Below, piece after piece: positions 38,306 to 47,503 of a stretch of 64,000 nt of DNA. A program made the translations under genes and the position numbers. The notes below the pieces were generated by a model, which had not been told where the DNA came from, made no database searches, and worked only from the letters and a program-made list of their open reading frames with translations. Source of the DNA: Mesorhizobium sp. Root552 (GTDB taxonomy: Bacteria > Pseudomonadota > Alphaproteobacteria > Rhizobiales > Rhizobiaceae). Location of the stretch: contig NZ_LMFV01000061.1 of NCBI RefSeq assembly GCF_001427285.1, forward strand, positions 223,050-287,049. Direction: 5' to 3'. Within the stretch, counting starts at the first letter, position 1. Each line of letters begins with the position of its first letter.

Positions 38306-39427
38306 TTACTCCGCAACCTCAAGTCCGTTGGAAGAAGCAAAAGCAACGAACTCTTTTGCCTGCTCGCTATCGGGGCCGAAAACCGATACCGCTCTTTTGA
38401 GCGCATCCTTGGCCTTATCGGCTTCGCCGATTACAAGATAAGAACGGATGAGTTGCATCCAGCCTTCCGCATCCTTGGGATTTTGCTTCAGCTTCTCGTC
38501 AAGACGGGCAACCATGCCGGCGATCATCGATGCCCTGTCTTCGGGAGACATCGCGGCGGCAGCTTCCATCTCGTCTTTGCTCGGCCCGTTCGTCACAGGC
38601 GCTTGTGCGCGTGCGAGCGCCTGATCCACTGCGTCCAGCCAGGGCGAGCCCTCCGGCAAACCCGCGCGCATCTTCTGCCAGGTGGCTATCGCTTCATCTT
38701 TGCGGCCATCCTGAGCCAGTTCCATGGCCACAAAGAAAGATGCCTTGGAGTTGGCCGGGTCGAGCTTTAACGCTTCATCAAACGCCAATTTCGCCTCAGC
38801 CGAAATCTGCCCTCCATCAGCATTTACCAAGGCTTCACCCAGGCCCGACTGGCGCTCTGAAGTTGGCCCCAGCAACTTGATGGCGTTTCGGTAAGCGTTT
38901 GCCGCGTCACCAAAACGCTGCATGCGCAGATAGACCGGCGCAAGAACGTCCCAGCCCTGCCCGTCGGTCGGATTTGCGGAAAGATGCGCCTCGGCGCGCG
39001 CCACAAGTTCGTCAACCGAGCTTTCAGCCGGATTCTTGACCATCCTCTCGCTAAGCGGTTGCGAGGGAATATCCGGCGACCCAAGGCGGGCATAGGTTCC
39101 CCAACTGATCAACGGTACAGCCAGCACCGCCGCAGCGGAAATCAGCCGCAGGTTAGCCGACGCTGATCTCGGTTCCTGCTCGCCGGGCTTTTCTTCACCG
39201 CCAAGACGGATAATGCGGCGAGCCACTTCAGCTCGCGCCTGCTCCGCTTCAGTGGGTTGAATCAAGCCACGCGCCAGATCGCGGTCCAGTTCCGAAAGCT
39301 GGTCGCGATAAACTTCGAGATCGTGCCGCGAGCCGGCAGTTTCAAGCTTTGGCTTCGCCGCGAGGGGCAGCAACACCGCCAAGCTCGCAACCAGCGTCAA
39401 AACAGCGGCAATAACCCAGAATAGCAT
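38306..39427 (-). CDS. ccmI: Cytochrome c biogenesis protein CcmI (CycH)
   Basis: The 373-aa protein has two N-terminal membrane helices (FWVIAAVLTLVASLAVLLPLA; ISAAAVLAVPLISWGTYA) around a cytoplasmic leucine-zipper-like loop, then TPR repeats (GQGWDVLAPVYLRMQRFGDAANAYRNAI; EGWMQLIRSYLVIGEADKAK). CcmI presents apocytochrome c to CcmFH. It is the first gene of the ccmIEFH block. Confidence 0.93.
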   Translation of the reverse strand: MLFWVIAAVLTLVASLAVLLPLAAKPKLETAGSRHDLEVYRDQLSELDRDLARGLIQPTEAEQARAEVARRIIRLGGEEKPGEQEPRSASANLRLISAAAVLAVPLISWGTYARLGSPDIPSQPLSERMVKNPAESSVDELVARAEAHLSANPTDGQGWDVLAPVYLRMQRFGDAANAYRNAIKLLGPTSERQSGLGEALVNADGGQISAEAKLAFDEALKLDPANSKASFFVAMELAQDGRKDEAIATWQKMRAGLPEGSPWLDAVDQALARAQAPVTNGPSKDEMEAAAAMSPEDRASMIAGMVARLDEKLKQNPKDAEGWMQLIRSYLVIGEADKAKDALKRAVSVFGPDSEQAKEFVAFASSNGLEVAE

Positions 39428-39617
39428 GGCGTTCTAAATAGCCGTAGTGCGTCGGACTGCCAACACGGGCACGCTGCGACCCTTTGACGAATCTTCGTGA
39501 TATCAACTTGATCGCCGCATTCGCGGTTGGCTCGCGACCAGATAGCCTTCGTCCTCGCCCAAATCTTTGCCTTGGCGCAACCTAACAAGGCTGCCATCCG
39601 GACATTGGGCCAGCGTT

Positions 39618-40055
39618 CTACGTCAATGGCGTCCAACTGCCATCTGCGTTTCGGCAGGCTGTACCACGAGCCGTCGCCGCCGGTCCGCCGGAGACGACCG
39701 TATGGGTATATTGCCGGCAATCCTGAGAACCCACTCGATAGGGCTGTGCTGCGACGACTTCGCCATAGTGGTTGGCCTGGTCGCCTTTCCAGGCCACCGG
39801 CTGACCGCCCGCCGTATATTCCAATGCCTTGTATTCCGCTTCCAGACCTTTGCGCCTCTCACCTTCCGAGAGGCCCGACCCGATTGAACCGCTGACCAAT
39901 CCTCCACCCATGGCGGAAATCACCGTCGTTCCCACCCGACCGCTATTCGAAGCTGCCCCTGTCGTGGCCAAGCCCGTCGAGGCGCCGCCCAGTCCCGTCG
40001 TGCCACAGCCTGAAAGCGCAAGCAATCCAACGACAAGCACCATGCGATAGTTCAT
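39618..40055 (-). CDS. Surface-antigen-like lipoprotein
   Basis: The 145-aa protein starts with a lipoprotein signal (MVLVVGLLALSGCG, lipobox LSGC) followed by Gly/Ser/Thr-rich sequence and a C-terminal domain with PVAWKGDQANHYGEVVAAQP, QDCRQYTHTVV and RGTACRNADGSWTPL. This C-terminal pattern matches 17-kDa surface antigen-like outer-membrane lipoproteins of alphaproteobacteria. ATG 40055 was chosen for the lipobox; the frame is open to 40175. It is monocistronic. Confidence 0.8.
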   Translation of the reverse strand: MNYRMVLVVGLLALSGCGTTGLGGASTGLATTGAASNSGRVGTTVISAMGGGLVSGSIGSGLSEGERRKGLEAEYKALEYTAGGQPVAWKGDQANHYGEVVAAQPYRVGSQDCRQYTHTVVSGGPAATARGTACRNADGSWTPLT

Positions 40056-40281
40056 GCCAGACAGGTCCCCATTGCCGCGCCATCGGATCGCGCATCGCGA
40101 TAGTTTCGATCTTTGACCGAAGTTTGTCCGAATCGTATCATCTTGACCTACTGGAAGCTTCTTAAAAAGCGCCATTCAGGTCGAAAACAACCTTTGGAAA
40201 TCCATAGTTACTATATTCGGGCCGATGAACGCCGACTGTAGAAATCGCAATCGGCGCGCCTTTCATAATTGACCGTGAACC

Positions 40282-41736
40282 TCATTCCACGTTTCTCAGA
40301 ACGATGCCCGCCTTGAGCCCGCCCAGCGTGGCTCGCTCCAATGCCAGTTTGCCCCCGTATTCGTTGACAAGATCCGCGACGATCGCCAATCCGAGCCCTG
40401 TGCCCGGCTTGCTTTCGTCAAGGCGTTTGCCGCGCTTAAGCGCTTCACGCGCCTTGCCTTCTGGAATTCCCGGACCGTCATCTTCAATGTTGATTTCGAA
40501 AAGGCTGGCATTTCCTTCTTCGTCCGCAACAAGCCCGACGGAAACTGCCACCACACTCTTTGCCCATTTCATGGCGTTCTCGAGCAGATTACCCAGAACC
40601 TCCTCAAGGTCTTCGCGCTCGCCGGCAAAGATAACCTCGTCTTGCGGCAGCGTTAACCGGAGGTCGATGTTCGGATTAAGCTTCTCCATCACGCGGACCA
40701 TTCTCTGCACCAGCGGCTTGACCGGCGTGCGATAGACGACGCTGTCGCGCTGGGCAGCCATGCGGGCGCGTTGCAGGTAATATTCGACCTGCTGCTGCAT
40801 GGACGTTGCCTGCTCGGTTATCAGCTTGCCCTTGTCCCCACCAAGCGCACGGCCTTCGTTAAGCAACACGGCAAGCGGCGTTTTCAGCGAATGAGCGAGG
40901 TTGCCTACCTGGGTTCGAGATCGCTCGACAATGCGCTTGTTGTTCTCGATCAGTGCATTGGTTTCATTGGCCAGCGGCTCGATTTCAGCCGGAAACCGGC
41001 CTCCCAGCCGCTGGGCCGTGCCTTGGCGCACCATTGCCAGCGCGTTGCGGACACGTCGCAGCGGCTGCAATCCGTAGAGGATGGCAATGGCATTGATGGC
41101 GATCATGCCGAAACCGAACAGCGACAGATAAGTCAGCAACCGACGTTGAAACGCACTTATCTCCTGTTCGAGTTCCGTCTCGTTACCCATCACGCGGAAG
41201 CGGGCGATACGGTTCTTCGCATCCAGCACGAATTCGCTTTCAAAAACCTGCAGCTGCTCGCCATTCAGCCCTTCGGCCAGATATCTGCGCTGGAACTCCG
41301 AATCGAATGGAACCTCGGCAACGCTTGGCGAAGGTACGGGTCCGGTCATCGACGATGAGCTGAGGTTGCCGGTCAGTCCGTCGGAAGCAGGCTCCACGGA
41401 CCAGTACCAGCCGGATTCAGGTTCGGAAAACCTCAAGTCGCCGAGATCAGGCGCCCCTGTCAGAACCCCTGGCTCGGACACGCCGACCGAGCCGATCAGA
41501 TTGAACAGATGCGCCGAAAGCAGGCTGTCGAAACCACGCTCGCTCGCCTGACGGTAGAGCGTGGTTATCAAAGTGAAGATGACGACCAAGGCAACGACCG
41601 CCCAAATAGTCGAGAAGGCTATCACCCGAAACGTCAGCGAGCGCAGCCACACACGCGGCGCGAAACTCCCCGTGCGTGTTGAGGGTGCGCTTGGCGACTT
41701 ATTGCTCCGGCTCACGGATACGGTAGCCCATGCCAC
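40282..41736 (-). CDS. feuQ: Sensor histidine kinase FeuQ
   Basis: The 484-aa kinase has a first helix (VIAFSTIWAVVALVVIFTLI), a periplasmic domain with ESGWYWSVEPASDG, a second helix (LTYLSLFGFGMIAINAIAIL), HisKA with VGNLAHSLKTPLAVLLNEGR and HATPase (IEDDGPGIPEGKA, GTGLGLAIVADLVNEYGG). Together with the adjacent FeuP- and FeuN-like genes this matches the rhizobial FeuPQ system, which responds to low osmolarity in Sinorhizobium. The start overlaps the feuP stop by 38 bp; GTG 41715 is an alternative. Confidence 0.85.
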   Translation of the reverse strand: MAWATVSVSRSNKSPSAPSTRTGSFAPRVWLRSLTFRVIAFSTIWAVVALVVIFTLITTLYRQASERGFDSLLSAHLFNLIGSVGVSEPGVLTGAPDLGDLRFSEPESGWYWSVEPASDGLTGNLSSSSMTGPVPSPSVAEVPFDSEFQRRYLAEGLNGEQLQVFESEFVLDAKNRIARFRVMGNETELEQEISAFQRRLLTYLSLFGFGMIAINAIAILYGLQPLRRVRNALAMVRQGTAQRLGGRFPAEIEPLANETNALIENNKRIVERSRTQVGNLAHSLKTPLAVLLNEGRALGGDKGKLITEQATSMQQQVEYYLQRARMAAQRDSVVYRTPVKPLVQRMVRVMEKLNPNIDLRLTLPQDEVIFAGEREDLEEVLGNLLENAMKWAKSVVAVSVGLVADEEGNASLFEINIEDDGPGIPEGKAREALKRGKRLDESKPGTGLGLAIVADLVNEYGGKLALERATLGGLKAGIVLRNVE

Positions 41737-42364
41737 GAACCGTTTCGATCAGGTCCATGCCCATCTTCTTGCGCAAGCGTCCCACGAACACTTCGATCGT
41801 GTTGGAATCGCGGTCGAAGTCCTGATCGTAGAGATGCTCGACCAATTCGGTGCGCGACACCACTTCGCCCATGTGATGCATGAGATAGGCCAGCAGCCTG
41901 AATTCAAGCGAGGTCAGCTTGAGCGGCACCCCATTGATGTCGGCTTTCGATGCCTTGGTATCCAGCCGCAACGGACCGCAAGTCAGTTCGGACGAGGCAT
42001 GGCCGGCCGCGCGCCGGATCAACGCCCGCAAGCGCGCCAGCACTTCCTCGATGTGGAAAGGCTTGGCGACATAATCGTCGGCGCCCGCATCGATGCCCGC
42101 AACCTTGTCGCTCCAGCGGTCGCGCGCAGTGAGCATCAGCACCGGCGTCTTTTTGCCATCACGCCGCCAGCGCTCGACGACGCTGATACCGTCCATCTGC
42201 GGAAGGCCGATATCGAGGATGACAGCGTCATATGGCTCGGTATCGCCCAGAAAATGGCCTTCCTCGCCATCATAGGCCCGATCGACCACATAGCCGGCGT
42301 CAATCAGGGCGTCGGAGATTTGCCTGTTCAGGTCCTTGTCATCTTCGACGACGAGTACACGCAT
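41699..42364 (-). CDS. feuP: Response regulator FeuP
   Basis: The 221-aa OmpR-family regulator has a receiver (MRVLVVEDDKDLNRQISDAL, phospho-Asp in AVILDIGLPQMDG, Lys in YVAKPFHIEE) and a winged helix (LEFRLLAYLMHHMGEVVSRT; GRLRKKMGMDLIETVRGMGY). It overlaps feuQ and follows the feuN-like gene by 88 bp. Sinorhizobium FeuP controls cyclic glucan export and many envelope genes; targets here are not known. Confidence 0.88.
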   Translation of the reverse strand: MRVLVVEDDKDLNRQISDALIDAGYVVDRAYDGEEGHFLGDTEPYDAVILDIGLPQMDGISVVERWRRDGKKTPVLMLTARDRWSDKVAGIDAGADDYVAKPFHIEEVLARLRALIRRAAGHASSELTCGPLRLDTKASKADINGVPLKLTSLEFRLLAYLMHHMGEVVSRTELVEHLYDQDFDRDSNTIEVFVGRLRKKMGMDLIETVRGMGYRIREPEQ

Positions 42365-42452
42365 ATGACCGGTCCCTTTCGATCAAAGGCCAGTTAGCCG
42401 AAATCACGGCCAGCTATAGGGCGATTCCAAAACCATTGAAACGTGCGGCCGC

Positions 42453-42752
42453 TCAACCCTGAGGCACCACGATTTCCGTGCGGCGCGGGCGCTGCCCGTC
42501 CTTGCCGGGGATCAGCACGACGATAACGCAGACCGACTGGCCGCCCCTGTTCGCTTCCGAGGCCTTGGCCAGCGTTCCTCCAGCCTGTGCGGCGACCTGC
42601 TGGCCGATGGAGTAGCAATCGGCGGCAACCTTGACGACGGGGCTTTCCAGCTGAGGCGCGGCTACCGGCAACGCAATCGCCTCGGAAATCCCAAGTGCGG
42701 ATGCGCAAATCACCGGCAGAACCGATCTCAAGAGGTGACGAAACTTTTTCAT
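42453..42752 (-). CDS. feuN: FeuN-like small periplasmic modulator
   Basis: The 99-aa protein has a signal peptide (LLRSVLPVICASALGISEAIA) and a short mature part with two cysteines (VAADCYSIGQQVAAQAGG; GGQSVCVIVVLIPGKDGQR). It sits directly upstream of feuPQ in the same direction. FeuN of Sinorhizobium is a small periplasmic protein in this position that restrains FeuQ signalling. Position, size and export fit; sequence identity to FeuN was not tested. AGGACG precedes ATG 42752. Confidence 0.72.
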   Translation of the reverse strand: MKKFRHLLRSVLPVICASALGISEAIALPVAAPQLESPVVKVAADCYSIGQQVAAQAGGTLAKASEANRGGQSVCVIVVLIPGKDGQRPRRTEIVVPQG

Positions 42753-42846
42753 GCTCGACGTCCTAACCAATTGCGGCTGAACGCGGAATGAACACCATGC
42801 TTATTCAACATTTTCCCCCACCCGGCTTGGCAAATGCGTGCCAGAA

Positions 42847-42878
42847 ACGGCATGGCTCCCGCCCAGCCATGCCGTGAG
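42847..42878 (-). terminator. Putative terminator of the GTA operon
   Basis: A perfect 11-bp stem (42847-42857 with 42865-42875) has a 7-base loop. On the minus-strand transcript the stem is followed by UUUCU. It lies 10 bp after the stop of the last GTA-linked gene and before feuN. Confidence 0.65.
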
Positions 42879-42884
42879 CCAATC

Positions 42885-43091
42885 CTAGCCTATTCGCTCC
42901 TTGGCAGACAACCTGCCGAAGACGGCGATCAGGCCGGAAATCGCACTGACAGCCTGAAGAAGGGTGTCGGCGAGCGCCGATCCATCCAAGCCGTCAAGTG
43001 GCAGGCCCGTCAGGCCGGCAGCGCCGGTCAATATGGTCACGATCGACGCCCAGATCGTACGCGAAAGATACCATGGTTTTATCGCGATCAT
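42885..43091 (-). CDS. Small holin-like membrane protein at the end of the GTA cluster
   Basis: The 68-aa protein starts IAIKPWYLSRTIWASIVTILTG and has two predicted membrane helices (IWASIVTILTGAAGLTG; TLLQAVSAISGLIAVFG), ending in basic residues. AAGGAG lies 7 bases before ATG 43091. It follows the baseplate gene by 34 bp and precedes a terminator, so it belongs to the GTA transcript. Size and topology resemble small phage holins, but no family is recognised and RcGTA's holin is encoded elsewhere. Confidence 0.7.
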   Translation of the reverse strand: MIAIKPWYLSRTIWASIVTILTGAAGLTGLPLDGLDGSALADTLLQAVSAISGLIAVFGRLSAKERIG

Positions 43092-43125
43092 TGCGCGGCT
43101 CCTTTGCTTGTGTCGATGGTCGATT

Positions 43126-46100
43126 TCAGATGAGCACAAGGCGCGCGGTGGCGGGGATTCCCCACCCGACCGAGGTGCTCAGTTGCCTAACGGTGATGTC
43201 CAGCGTGGGCGGCAAGACGGCGAAATCCGAAGCGATATCGGCTGCAGGATAGAGCCATTGTTGCTGGCCAACCGTCACTGTGCGCACCACGGGACCGCCT
43301 GGCCCCGCGATTTCCAGCCTGTATTCTTCGCGCTCCTCGCCCAGCGGGATTTCTGCGGCATCCCAGCTATCCGCCCCGATGCGGCCACGCCTTACCCACG
43401 ACAGCAGCACATCTCCGGCAGACCGACTTGCCCGCAAATGAACCGGCGAAAGCGGCAATTGCGCCCGTAGCCCTCCGATTTGCCGGCTCGTCACGAATTG
43501 AAGACCGGATATATCCGAACCGGACGGGCCGACCCGCCAGTTGAGCTCAAGACCCACCTCTCCCGGCAAAAGCCCTGCGGGAACAACGCCATCGTCTAGA
43601 ATGACGAAATCGGCTTCGGCAGCGGAACCTACAGCCATCGCGTCGCCGGTGCCTAGCTGCCCCCTGAGCAAGCCTGTCAAGCGCCACTGCTGCGGCGCAA
43701 TCTCCTCGGCCTGTTGAAATTGCAGGATTTCCCAAGCCCCGGATAGAGATCGAACCGCCGCCGCATTCGCCCCGTTCAGCAACTGCAACAGGCTGACGCT
43801 TGAAACCTCGGCGTCGAAAAGCTCGACCGCTACAGACTTCGCGCTGGAAATCCGCCCCTCGACGCCGGGTGCCAACGGTTCGAGCAAACGGCCCAGCATC
43901 GCTGGCCGCAAGACCAGCCCTCTTGGCGCGAAGCCGGTCAATTCCGGGGATGTAAACAGGATCTGGCTGCGCCACGGCTTTTGCCATACCGCGACACGAA
44001 ACTGCTCGGCAGGCGTGCCCTCTCCCACACCGCTCGGTAGGTCGAGAAACACCGCATGCGGTTGGCCAGCGGACACCAGCGCAGCTGCCGGTGGCTGGCT
44101 CAGCACACTGCGCCAGGGGCTCGGCGCCGCAAAGGCAATCTGCCGCGCAGACACCCGTCGCACGAGGCCGTCCTCGACGCCCGTCACCAGGAAGTCCGAA
44201 CTGCTCCCTGAGCCCGGCAATCTCACGACCGCACCCGGAACGATGTCCGCATTCGGCTGTGCAACGGAAAAACTCACAGCCTCGCGCTGATACCAGGCCC
44301 GCTGCAGCCAGTCCTCGATCAGGGCGCTCGCCTGTCCGCTCTCGATCACGCCCGGAAATACGATCGTCCGTTGCCGTCTGCCAACCGCACCTAGCCGCCG
44401 CGTCCTGGCTGTACCGGCCTGATATTCCGCCATCGGATCGGTAAACGTCAGCAACGCCTCGGCCGGAAACTCGTGATCCGGATTGCGAACCGTCTCGACC
44501 AGCGGCACCCCTTCTTCGCTCGCCAACTCATTTACTTCGATGACCCCCGAGCGCCCTGCGCCTGCCTTTTCGAAAGCAAGCCCATCCGGCGTCTCGATCA
44601 CGGCAAGGTCGAAGAGGTCGACCAGCGGTTCCAGCGCGGCCCGCACCGAAGAGGGATCGGCCACGACATAGCCGTGGACCATTCCCTCGACGCCTTCGAC
44701 CAATGCCGGCGGCTGGCCGTGATCGGCCAGGATGGCATTCACCAGCGAAGCCAGGTCCGGGCTTGCCAGCCGCCCGTTCAGCCAGTGGCCCGAAAACCAG
44801 TTCGCACCGTCCGACCACAAATCGGTCCGCTGCGGAAAAGCCGGAAACGGCCTTGCATCCCAAGCCCAAAGATATATCCGCTCCGGGTCGAGCATGTTGC
44901 CGCCATACACGTTCGAAACCGGATTGCCGGCTTCGTTGAAACCCAATGTCGCAGGGTCCCAATGCGCCATATGCGCTTCGATCAGGCTGCGCTGGGCATG
45001 GTCAGAACGACCGCCATTGGAAAAGTAGGGCGATCCGCTTTCCGCCGATTTCGGGTCGGGAAACATGTTTGGCTGGTTCGGTCCCTTGTCCACCGCCGGC
45101 GCGCCGACCTCTGTCAGCCAGATGGGCTTGCCCCGTGCCACCCAAGCAGTTGGCGTCGCGGCCTCGACCCCACCGATCCGGTCGAAATGCGCGTTCGACC
45201 ACCAGTTGACGATGTCCTTGTAACGAAACACCCAGGGCTTGCCGTAGGCACCGTCGGTGATCGGCGAACGCTGCCGCGCCGCGCGGGCCTCATCGCTCTC
45301 ATAGTACCAGTCGAACCCCTCGCCGGAATTTATCGCTGCCTTCAGGCCCGCCGGGTCATACGGCCCGGCAAAACCGTCCGGGCTGCCACCGGCATAGTCT
45401 CCATCGCGCCAATCCGAAAGCGGCATGTAGTTGTCGATGCCAACCGCATCGATCGCCGGATGCGCCCATAGCGGATCGAGATGGAACAGCACATCGCCTG
45501 AGCCATCCGCCGGTTGGTAGCCGAAATACTCGCTCCAGTCGGCGCCGTAGGTAAGGCGCACCGCTGGCCCCAGAACAGCCCGCACATCAGCGGCAAGCGC
45601 CGCCAGTTGGCCGACGAACGGGAAGGTCCCTTCATCGTCGCGCACCGTGGTCAGGCCGCGCAACTCGCTGCCAAGCAGGAACGCTTCGACGCCACCCGCT
45701 TTCAGCGCAAGACGCGCATAGTGAAGGATGAAACGGCGGTAGCCCCAATCACTTGGCGTTCCGGAAAACAAGACCGTATCGCCGCCATCTGCAAACTGGG
45801 ATGGCAGCGCAGCGCCGCAAAACGACGCGACCTGTGTCCGCGCAGTTCCAGTCTTGTCGGCTGTCCCTGCTTGCAAAGGTGCGGGATCGCAACTGATGCG
45901 CCCCCGCCACGGATAGCTTGGCTGGCTCGAACCGCCATAAGGGTCCGGCAATCCATTGCCATCGGCAATATCCATCATGACGAAGGGGTAAAGCGTCACG
46001 CCAAATCCGCGCGCCTTGATCTCGGCAATGGCGTCGAGCACGCTGCGATCCGAGGGCGTACCGCCATAGGCAGCGCCGCCGTCATGTTGCGAGACCACCA

Positions 46101-47022
46101 TCGCGCCTTGTCTGGCCGTCCCCGACACCAGCCAGTTGCTCGACAGCCCGCCGCCATTGCTCGTGATCACTGCCGGCCGGATTCGGCAATGCCCGGCGCG
46201 CAGATCGTCGCCGAACCATGTCACCACCAGCGCAATGTGCTTCAGGTTCGGGCATGTCATTTGCAATTCGTCGAGCGAGGCCGCGATATCGGTGCCGGCG
46301 AAAAGCACGTTGCGGTTGAGCGCCTGCTGTTCTCCCGGTCGCTTCTGGCGCGTCACCAGCTTCGGTGAAAGGCCGTACTCGGTTGCGCCAGGCAACAGCG
46401 CCACCGACTTGACCGCCGTGCGCAGCTTGCCCACCGGGCGGATCACTTCGAATTGCAGTTGCGGGATACGGTTGCCAAAGCTGCCGATATCCAGCCGGTC
46501 GACCACGACATAGGCCACGCCGCGATAGGCAGGCGTATTGCCCTCGCCCTGCTTGGCTTCGATGAGCGGATCGGCCGGCTGATCTTCGCTGCCGCGATAG
46601 ATCCTGAACTCGACAGTTTCCCGGTCGATTTCCCGTCCGTCTGCCCACACACGCCGGATGCCGGCGATCTCCCCTTCGCACAGCAGGAACGCGGCATTGG
46701 CGTAGTACGAAAATTCCGTGACCTTCGGCCCCAGCTTGCCTTGCCGCCTTGTCGTGCGGCTTTCTTCGAAACGGGTCGCCCAGATCAGCGTGCCACCGAG
46801 CCTCGCGGTGCCATAGAGGCGCGGGATCGCAGCCCCTTCCTCGGCGCTGAATGGCCGCGCATTGGCCAATCGCGGACCCTCGATCCGCTGCGTGCCGTTG
46901 ATCAGCGCGCGGTTGATTGCATAGCCGGCCAGGGCGCCGACAGCAGAGCCCACAGCACCACCGACCGAACCAAGAAAGCCGCCCAAATAGGCGCCCGCCG
47001 CCTGCAGCAAGATTGTCGCCAT
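43126..47022 (-). CDS. GTA baseplate 'megatron' protein with TIM-barrel domain (RcGTA g15-like)
   Basis: The 1298-aa protein begins with a Gly/Ala-rich hydrophobic segment (GAYLGGFLGSVGGAVGSAVG). It then has beta domains and a glycosidase-like TIM barrel typical of GTAs (LLGSELRGLTTVRDDEG, RLTYGADWSEYFGY, PIWLTEVGAPAVDKGPNQP). The length is close to RcGTA g15 (about 1300 aa). It forms the central tail-tip hub and receptor-contact device. ATG 47022 has CGGAGC upstream. It is the last large gene of the cluster. Confidence 0.93.
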   Translation of the reverse strand: MATILLQAAGAYLGGFLGSVGGAVGSAVGALAGYAINRALINGTQRIEGPRLANARPFSAEEGAAIPRLYGTARLGGTLIWATRFEESRTTRRQGKLGPKVTEFSYYANAAFLLCEGEIAGIRRVWADGREIDRETVEFRIYRGSEDQPADPLIEAKQGEGNTPAYRGVAYVVVDRLDIGSFGNRIPQLQFEVIRPVGKLRTAVKSVALLPGATEYGLSPKLVTRQKRPGEQQALNRNVLFAGTDIAASLDELQMTCPNLKHIALVVTWFGDDLRAGHCRIRPAVITSNGGGLSSNWLVSGTARQGAMVVSQHDGGAAYGGTPSDRSVLDAIAEIKARGFGVTLYPFVMMDIADGNGLPDPYGGSSQPSYPWRGRISCDPAPLQAGTADKTGTARTQVASFCGAALPSQFADGGDTVLFSGTPSDWGYRRFILHYARLALKAGGVEAFLLGSELRGLTTVRDDEGTFPFVGQLAALAADVRAVLGPAVRLTYGADWSEYFGYQPADGSGDVLFHLDPLWAHPAIDAVGIDNYMPLSDWRDGDYAGGSPDGFAGPYDPAGLKAAINSGEGFDWYYESDEARAARQRSPITDGAYGKPWVFRYKDIVNWWSNAHFDRIGGVEAATPTAWVARGKPIWLTEVGAPAVDKGPNQPNMFPDPKSAESGSPYFSNGGRSDHAQRSLIEAHMAHWDPATLGFNEAGNPVSNVYGGNMLDPERIYLWAWDARPFPAFPQRTDLWSDGANWFSGHWLNGRLASPDLASLVNAILADHGQPPALVEGVEGMVHGYVVADPSSVRAALEPLVDLFDLAVIETPDGLAFEKAGAGRSGVIEVNELASEEGVPLVETVRNPDHEFPAEALLTFTDPMAEYQAGTARTRRLGAVGRRQRTIVFPGVIESGQASALIEDWLQRAWYQREAVSFSVAQPNADIVPGAVVRLPGSGSSSDFLVTGVEDGLVRRVSARQIAFAAPSPWRSVLSQPPAAALVSAGQPHAVFLDLPSGVGEGTPAEQFRVAVWQKPWRSQILFTSPELTGFAPRGLVLRPAMLGRLLEPLAPGVEGRISSAKSVAVELFDAEVSSVSLLQLLNGANAAAVRSLSGAWEILQFQQAEEIAPQQWRLTGLLRGQLGTGDAMAVGSAAEADFVILDDGVVPAGLLPGEVGLELNWRVGPSGSDISGLQFVTSRQIGGLRAQLPLSPVHLRASRSAGDVLLSWVRRGRIGADSWDAAEIPLGEEREEYRLEIAGPGGPVVRTVTVGQQQWLYPAADIASDFAVLPPTLDITVRQLSTSVGWGIPATARLVLI

Positions 47023-47044
47023 GAAATGCTCCGGCGTAGGAAGT

Positions 47045-47503
47045 TCAAGAATTTGGAAAGACGAACACGCCCGCAAGACGCCGTCGCCACTGCGAGACCA
47101 GCGCAGACTTCACCACCGATCCACCGCCCTGGTAGGCGTGGACGAAATGGCTTTGGCTCAGCGCGATGCCCGCGTGCTTGGCCGGCAAATGCGGCCGCCA
47201 GCGAAATACCAGCACGTCACCGGCAGCAAATGCACCCAGCGGCTTGGGCTTGAGATTACGCCCTGCTCCGAGAAGCAGCCGCTCTTCTCCACTCGCTTCC
47301 GCCCAGTCGGGCGCATAGTCGGCCGGCACTTCGAGTTCATCGCCATAAAGCGAACGCCAAACACCTCGGATCAGGCCGAGGCAATCGCAACCCACGCCCT
47401 TGCTGTACGCCTGATGCCGATATGGCGTTCCCAACCAGGATAACGCTTCCGCAACGATTTCGTCTGCCTCCGGTCGCGCACCAATGGTTTTTGCCACGTT
47501 CAT
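47045..47503 (-). CDS. GTA NlpC/P60 cell-wall peptidase (RcGTA g14-like)
   Basis: The 152-aa protein has the NlpC/P60 catalytic Cys in SKGVGCDCLGLIRGVW and the His in LPAKHAGIALSQSHFVHAY. It is expected to open the recipient's peptidoglycan during DNA delivery. The start codon overlaps the g13 stop (ATGA), and g15 follows 22 bp later, matching RcGTA gene order. The longer open frame to 47623 lies within g13. Confidence 0.92.
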   Translation of the reverse strand: MNVAKTIGARPEADEIVAEALSWLGTPYRHQAYSKGVGCDCLGLIRGVWRSLYGDELEVPADYAPDWAEASGEERLLLGAGRNLKPKPLGAFAAGDVLVFRWRPHLPAKHAGIALSQSHFVHAYQGGGSVVKSALVSQWRRRLAGVFVFPNS

